A stretch of 10,442 nt of DNA from Chitinophagaceae bacterium (GTDB lineage Bacteria; Bacteroidota; Bacteroidia; Chitinophagales; Chitinophagaceae), in contig JABMML010000173.1 in the NCBI GenBank assembly GCA_013205585.1, positions 1 through 10,442 on the forward strand, given 5' to 3'. Both the position numbers and the translations under genes were made by a program. The notes under the pieces were generated by a model. The model worked only from the letters and a program-made list of their open reading frames with translations. It was not told the DNA's origin and ran no database searches. Below are positions 6,744-10,442 of the stretch, piece after piece (within the stretch, counting starts at the first letter, position 1; each line of letters opens with the position of its first letter).

Positions 6744-6835
6744 GTTATTATTTTAAACGAGTTATTTTGAATGAGTTATAGTTTTTAAGAAAGGTATAGT
6801 TTTTAATGAGCTACTTTTAATACGAGATTTTTTAA
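6744..6835. repeat. six-unit degenerate tandem repeat before the SDR gene
   Basis: On the plus strand six adjoining units of 14, 14, 17, 18, 14 and 15 nt can be read: 6744-6757, 6758-6771, 6772-6788, 6789-6806, 6807-6820 and 6821-6835. Most contain GAG, then TA or TTA, then TTTTAA (for example CGAGTTATTTTGAA and TGAGCTACTTTTAA). Units 3 and 4 share the exact 12-mer TATAGTTTTTAA. The array fills the gap between the Lnb-like gene and the SDR start codon. The function is unknown, and low complexity may explain part of it. Confidence 0.45.
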
Positions 6836-6842
6836 TAAATTC

Positions 6843-8018
6843 TTATTTTTTGAATAAAGCGTTGATGCGTCCTTTTTCTACTAATCGGTAGTTTAATATT
6901 GCGGCTATGGCTATTAATACCCAAACTTCTTTGGAAAAATGTTGAGGAAGCCAGTAGCTTGTTAAAACCAACCCTACAATAGAAGCAAAAAATAATAGCC
7001 CAATTTGCCCAATGGCTTTTGAGCGAATAAAGTAAAAAACAAGCGCGATAAGGTATAAAGGGTGCATCCACATTAAATTATAATTCTGGAAACAGGCAGT
7101 ATGTTTTGAAATCATACTCATATATACCATTAAGCTACCTCCTGCAGTAAATGAAATTAAAAGTAGTACATCTATTATTTTAGCTAAGCGCTGTGTAATT
7201 AGGCTATTCCATTTCGAACAGAATGCGTAAAATAATAATAAAGCTATTAAAATATATATTGGACTATTACTACTTACTGGCTTTTCGCTAGCATAGGTTA
7301 AAATATTTTCTTTAACTACCAAGCGTCCCGTGGTGGCAACTTGCTCATGCAATAAAAAAGGTAAAAAGGCCGCTTGAAAATTGCTTGGTTTTTGATCTGA
7401 GTAGGCGCCTAATAATAAGTCAATGCCAAGGCCAATCCAAGGTAGGCCTTGTTTATAAGGGGCGCTCACTACTTCTGAGCGGTAGGATGCAATGGGTAGG
7501 GCGGTTGGCTGAAAGCTGCTATTTTTAAATAGGCCATCTTTCACGCGGGTGGTGCAGTTGTCGGAAATAAAATTATATAAATAAAAACGGTTATCACCCA
7601 TCATATTTACTTGAAGGGCTGTATACCATTTTATTTTTTCTGCGTCGCTTAATTTTAATATTTGCTCGTATACATTTCTTTTTCCGAATTGGTATTCGTT
7701 TAAAAAGTCGCTGTAGTTATTAACGGAAACAAAATAAAGCAAGTCCCCTTTCAGAAATTTAGCTATAAAATTAGGTTCGTTGAAATTAAAAGTACCGTAG
7801 TTAAAAACAATATCGGTTTGGTTCACACTATCTACTACTCTTACTGCGGTATGTCCCCAAATGGTATATATATCTTCACCAGCGGCACAAGTAATAATAC
7901 TAAATTGTATACGGGGCTTAAAGGAGCTTGTATCTTGTCTTATTGCTTCTTGCCCAATTGCCTGCACGGTAAAAATGCAAGAAGCGAGTAGTAAAAAAAG
8001 AAAAATATATTTTTTCAA
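6843..8018 (-). CDS. Lnb-like (DUF4105) lipoprotein N-acyltransferase candidate
   Basis: Membrane protein of 391 aa with a periplasmic DUF4105 domain, the family renamed after Lnb, a lipoprotein N-acyltransferase of Bacteroides; the same reaction here is inference. After a signal-like N-terminus (1-20) comes the periplasmic domain (about 36-235): ITCAAGEDIYTIWGH (42-56) with His56, NYGTFNFNEPNF (73-84), and FISDNCTTRVKD (150-161) with Cys155, the likely catalytic Cys-His pair. PWIGLGIDLLLG (193-204) follows. Five hydrophobic helices follow at about 252-267, 281-303, 318-331, 336-356 and 364-377. The start must be TTG (complement of 8016-8018): no ATG occurs upstream in frame, and MKKYIFLFLLL directly follows. 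LASC at 11-14 also fits a lipobox, so the N-terminus could be a lipoprotein signal, though VQA-IGQ at 18-23 is an ordinary cleavage site. The guaB stop lies 22 nt upstream, implying co-transcription with guaB. Confidence 0.8.
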   Translation of the reverse strand: MKKYIFLFLLLASCIFTVQAIGQEAIRQDTSSFKPRIQFSIITCAAGEDIYTIWGHTAVRVVDSVNQTDIVFNYGTFNFNEPNFIAKFLKGDLLYFVSVNNYSDFLNEYQFGKRNVYEQILKLSDAEKIKWYTALQVNMMGDNRFYLYNFISDNCTTRVKDGLFKNSSFQPTALPIASYRSEVVSAPYKQGLPWIGLGIDLLLGAYSDQKPSNFQAAFLPFLLHEQVATTGRLVVKENILTYASEKPVSSNSPIYILIALLLFYAFCSKWNSLITQRLAKIIDVLLLISFTAGGSLMVYMSMISKHTACFQNYNLMWMHPLYLIALVFYFIRSKAIGQIGLLFFASIVGLVLTSYWLPQHFSKEVWVLIAIAAILNYRLVEKGRINALFKK

Positions 8019-8040
8019 GGCCCGGTTTATAAAGCGTTTA

Positions 8041-9525
8041 TTATTTCTTACTATAGTTAGGGGCTTCTCTAGTAACTTCTACATCGTGTGTATGACTTTC
8101 TCTCATACCAGCATTAGTTATTTGAACAAATTTTGTATTTTGTAAATCCTTTACACTTTTCGCACCGCAATAACCCATGCCTGCTTTTAGTCCTCCTACA
8201 AACTGATACACAATTTCATGTAAGTTTCCTTTGTAAGCCACACGACCTTCAATGCCTTCTGGTACATATTTTTTTGAATCAGATTCACTATCTTGAAAAT
8301 ATCTATCTCCACTTCCTTGACTCATGGCACCAATACTTCCCATGCCACGGTAACTTTTAAACTTACGACCTTCATATATAATAGTTTCTCCAGGACTTTC
8401 TTCGGTTCCTGCAAATATGCTACCCATCATAACGCAGTTCGCGCCTGCGGCTAATGCTTTTACCATATCTCCTGTATAGCGAATACCACCATCGGCAATA
8501 ATAGGAATATTTTTTCCTTTCAATGCTTTAGCAGCTTCCATAATAGCTGTTAGTTGAGGAACACCTGCGCCTGCTACAATACGCGTGGTACAAATAGAAC
8601 CTGGTCCAATACCTACTTTCACTGCATCGGCACCTGCATTAGCCATAGCGAGTGCGCCTTCAGCGGTAGCCACATTTCCTGCAATAACAGGTAAGTTCCT
8701 ATAAGTTTTCTTTAATAATTTTAAAGCTTCGATAACACCTTTGCTATGACCGTGTGCGCTATCTAATGAAACAATATCAACGCCCACACTTTGTAAAGCA
8801 GCAGCGCGGTCTAGTAAATCTTTGGTGATACCTAAGGCAGCGCCTACTAATAAACGACCAATTTTATCTTTTACTGCATTAGGGAAAGCACTTAATTGTA
8901 AAATATCGCGATAAGTAATTAAGCCAATTAATTTTCCTTGTTTATTGACTACAGGTAATTTTTCAATTTTATATTGACGAAGAATTTTTTCTGCTTTTTT
9001 TAAATCGGTTCCTTCTGGCGCAATGACTAAATTTTCTTTAGTCATGACTTCACTTACTTTTCTTTTACGATCGGTTTCAAAACGTAAATCACGATTGGTT
9101 AAAATACCAACTAGTTTATTGGTTTTATCAACAATAGGAATACCTCCAATTTTATTTTCCTTCATTAATTTTAAAGCGTCTCCAATAGTAGCTGTTACTT
9201 CTAAAGTAATGGGGTCAACAATCATTCCACTTTCGCTACGCTTTACTTTACGCACTTGCTCCGCTTGTCTTTCAATACTCATGTTTTTATGTAAAATACC
9301 AATGCCGCCTTCGCGTGCTAAAGCAATCGCTAATTGGGCTTCTGTAACCGTGTCCATTGCAGAAGATAAAATAGGAACATGTAGTTGAATGTTCTTGGTA
9401 AGTTGCGTGTGAATTTTTACTTCAGAAGGAAGTATTTCAGAATAAGCGGGCATTAACAATACATCGTCAAATGTCAAGCCTTTACCAAAAATGCGGGAGT
9501 TGTTTGTAGTATTTCTTGTTGCCAT
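8041..9525 (-). CDS. guaB: inosine-5'-monophosphate dehydrogenase
   Basis: Cytosolic enzyme that oxidises IMP to XMP with NAD+, the committed step of GTP synthesis. The ATG complementary to 9523-9525 gives 494 aa. A TTG six bases upstream (9531) lies inside the -7 promoter box and is rejected. From that [11 protein letters not shown] (17-24) at the barrel start; two CBS domains, about 101-158 and 161-211, forming the Bateman module that senses nucleotides; GNVATAEGA (283-291); the catalytic loop [11 protein letters not shown] (306-316) with Cys312; [10 protein letters not shown] (344-353) for the phosphate; the flap SGDRYFQ (405-411) with the Arg408-Tyr409 dyad; and the C-terminal [13 protein letters not shown]. 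All catalytic parts are present and full length is typical. The gene has its own promoter although dprA ends 43 nt upstream, and it is followed closely by the Lnb-like gene. Confidence 0.98.
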   Translation of the reverse strand: MATRNTTNNSRIFGKGLTFDDVLLMPAYSEILPSEVKIHTQLTKNIQLHVPILSSAMDTVTEAQLAIALAREGGIGILHKNMSIERQAEQVRKVKRSESGMIVDPITLEVTATIGDALKLMKENKIGGIPIVDKTNKLVGILTNRDLRFETDRKRKVSEVMTKENLVIAPEGTDLKKAEKILRQYKIEKLPVVNKQGKLIGLITYRDILQLSAFPNAVKDKIGRLLVGAALGITKDLLDRAAALQSVGVDIVSLDSAHGHSKGVIEALKLLKKTYRNLPVIAGNVATAEGALAMANAGADAVKVGIGPGSICTTRIVAGAGVPQLTAIMEAAKALKGKNIPIIADGGIRYTGDMVKALAAGANCVMMGSIFAGTEESPGETIIYEGRKFKSYRGMGSIGAMSQGSGDRYFQDSESDSKKYVPEGIEGRVAYKGNLHEIVYQFVGGLKAGMGYCGAKSVKDLQNTKFVQITNAGMRESHTHDVEVTREAPNYSKK

Positions 9526-9528
9526 AGG

Positions 9529-9559
9529 CAAAGATAGGGCCTTGGATTATTTAGGCAAA
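9529..9559 (-). promoter_or_regulatory. Bacteroidota-type promoter of guaB, unusually close to the ATG
   Basis: On the minus strand, -33 TTTG (complement of 9556-9559), 19 nt, then -7 TATCTTTG (complement of 9529-9536) is a perfect TAnnTTTG match with the same spacing as glyA. Only three bases separate the -7 box from the guaB ATG at 9525, so a start in the usual place would give a leaderless or nearly leaderless mRNA. The site lies in the 43-nt gap after dprA. Confidence 0.6.
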
Positions 9560-9568
9560 ATCCTTTTT

Positions 9569-10442
9569 TTAGCTAATGGCATACCTATTGCCTGCCAATA
9601 GCTGAATTTCACCTTTCATTTCTAGGCTTAAAAGTAAGTTTGAAAGCTTACTGGCATTGATTTTTAACTCATTAGCAATTAATTCTCTATGGATGGGGCC
9701 GTGGGCTTCAATATGCGCAAGTACGCTTTTAGAATCGGGTGAAAATGTAAATTCTAGTTCTTTTTGAGGGCTATTTTGCTGGGCTAGGGGCCAGCCCATC
9801 TGTTCAAGCAGGTTTTCTACGTCATGGTATAAATGCGCTTTATTTCTTTTAATTAATGCTAAACAGCCCTTGCTTTTTAAGTCGTGAATTTTACCGGGCA
9901 CTGCAAAAACTTCTCTATTATAATCAAACGCTAAATTAGCTGTTATCATACTGCCTCCTTTAATGGCAGTTTCTATGACTATAGTGGCATCGCTAAGTCC
10001 GGCCACAATTCTATTTCTTTTAGGAAAGCAGTAGGGAAGAATAATACTTTCTTTTCTGGATTCAGTTATAAGCCCACCGTTTTGCATTAGTTCAATAGCA
10101 AGTTTTCTGTGTTCTAATGGATACATTTGATCCAGCCCATGCGCGAGTACACCCCAGGTAGGAATTTTATTGGCTAGCGCTGTTTGGTGTGCGATGGCAT
10201 CTACGCCTAAAGCCATTCCGCTTATAATACCCATATTTAAATGCGTTAGACCTTCCATGAGTTCTTTTATAATTCTATTTACTTGTACAGTATGTTGTCT
10301 GGTTCCCACAATACTAATTAAGTAGGGCAGGTTAAAATTTTCATTTCCTTTTAAATATAATAAAGTAGGTGCGTCATCGCAATGCAATAACCTATTGGGG
10401 TAAAGGCTATCCTTTAGGGTGATACATTTAATATTATGTTTA
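9569..10442 (-). CDS. dprA: DNA-processing protein DprA (N-terminal part outside window)
   Basis: Protects incoming single-stranded DNA during natural transformation and loads RecA on it; in the cytosol. The frame stays open to the right edge: upstream of the TTG at 10387 it still encodes KCITLKDSLYPNRLLHCDDAPTLLY in part (10387-10435), the conserved DprA segment before the Rossmann fold, so that TTG is not the start and the N-terminus is missing. Numbering from that TTG: SIVGTRQHT (25-33), GIISGMALGVDAIAH (53-67), GVLAHGLDQMYPLEH (79-93), GGLITE (104-109), FPKRNRIVAGLSDATIV (121-137) and KGGSMITANLAFDYNREVFAVPG (143-165) make up the Rossmann-like nucleic-acid-binding core. A winged-helix domain forms the C-terminus (about 215-272), which is often where DprA contacts other proteins. 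The stop is intact. guaB follows after 43 nt but with its own promoter. Confidence 0.95.
   Translation of the reverse strand, partial: KHNIKCITLKDSLYPNRLLHCDDAPTLLYLKGNENFNLPYLISIVGTRQHTVQVNRIIKELMEGLTHLNMGIISGMALGVDAIAHQTALANKIPTWGVLAHGLDQMYPLEHRKLAIELMQNGGLITESRKESIILPYCFPKRNRIVAGLSDATIVIETAIKGGSMITANLAFDYNREVFAVPGKIHDLKSKGCLALIKRNKAHLYHDVENLLEQMGWPLAQQNSPQKELEFTFSPDSKSVLAHIEAHGPIHRELIANELKINASKLSNLLLSLEMKGEIQLLAGNRYAIS

Noticed and set aside
9526..9531. TTG at 9531 as the start of guaB (two extra residues)
   Set aside because: It overlaps the perfect -7 box and the ATG at 9525 gives a normal IMPDH N-terminus.
10385..10387. TTG at 10387 as the start of dprA
   Set aside because: The conserved DprA residues continue in frame upstream to the window edge, so the gene is truncated by the window, not started here.
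1..10442. CRISPR arrays, tRNA or rRNA genes, insertion sequences, phage genes
   Set aside because: No regularly spaced exact repeats, no recognisable tRNA or rRNA sequence, and no transposase or integrase frames were seen.

Overview
The window looks like chromosomal DNA of an AT-rich member of the Bacteroidota, probably close to the Chitinophagales. Three things point there: promoters of the Bacteroidota type (TTTG, 19-20 nt, TAnnTTTG) rather than E. coli-like -35/-10 boxes; no clear Shine-Dalgarno sequences; and families typical of this phylum (DUF4293, the Lnb/DUF4105 membrane protein, and UvrA and UvrA-like signatures of the Bacteroidota type). Genus-level placement is inference.

Layout, left to right. 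The 3' part of an excinuclease UvrA gene (+) runs in from the left edge. It is followed by a compact hicA-hicB toxin-antitoxin module (+) with its own promoter and a palindromic operator-like site at the predicted transcription start. Facing it on the minus strand are glyA (serine hydroxymethyltransferase), with a textbook promoter and a rho-independent terminator, and then a small DUF4293 membrane protein. A 192-nt divergent region separates glyA from two plus-strand genes: a sugar-nucleotidyltransferase with a left-handed beta-helix tail, and an FMN-dependent nitronate monooxygenase/FabK-like enzyme. From about 5985 to the right edge everything is on the minus strand. In transcription order these are dprA (partial, entering from the right edge), guaB (IMP dehydrogenase) with its own promoter, an Lnb-like lipoprotein N-acyltransferase candidate with a TTG start, and an SDR oxidoreductase preceded by a degenerate short tandem repeat.

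Functionally this is mostly housekeeping: DNA repair (uvrA), DNA uptake and recombination (dprA), one-carbon and serine/glycine metabolism (glyA), GTP synthesis (guaB), envelope or lipoprotein maturation (Lnb-like) and sugar activation. The only accessory element is hicAB. I did not find a clearly new multi-gene system. The signals most worth checking are regulatory: the hicAB operator overlapping its own start site, the guaB promoter placed so close to the ATG that the mRNA should be leaderless or nearly so, the cluster of TTG-n2-CAA palindromes between glyA and the nucleotidyltransferase, and the six-unit degenerate repeat before the SDR gene.
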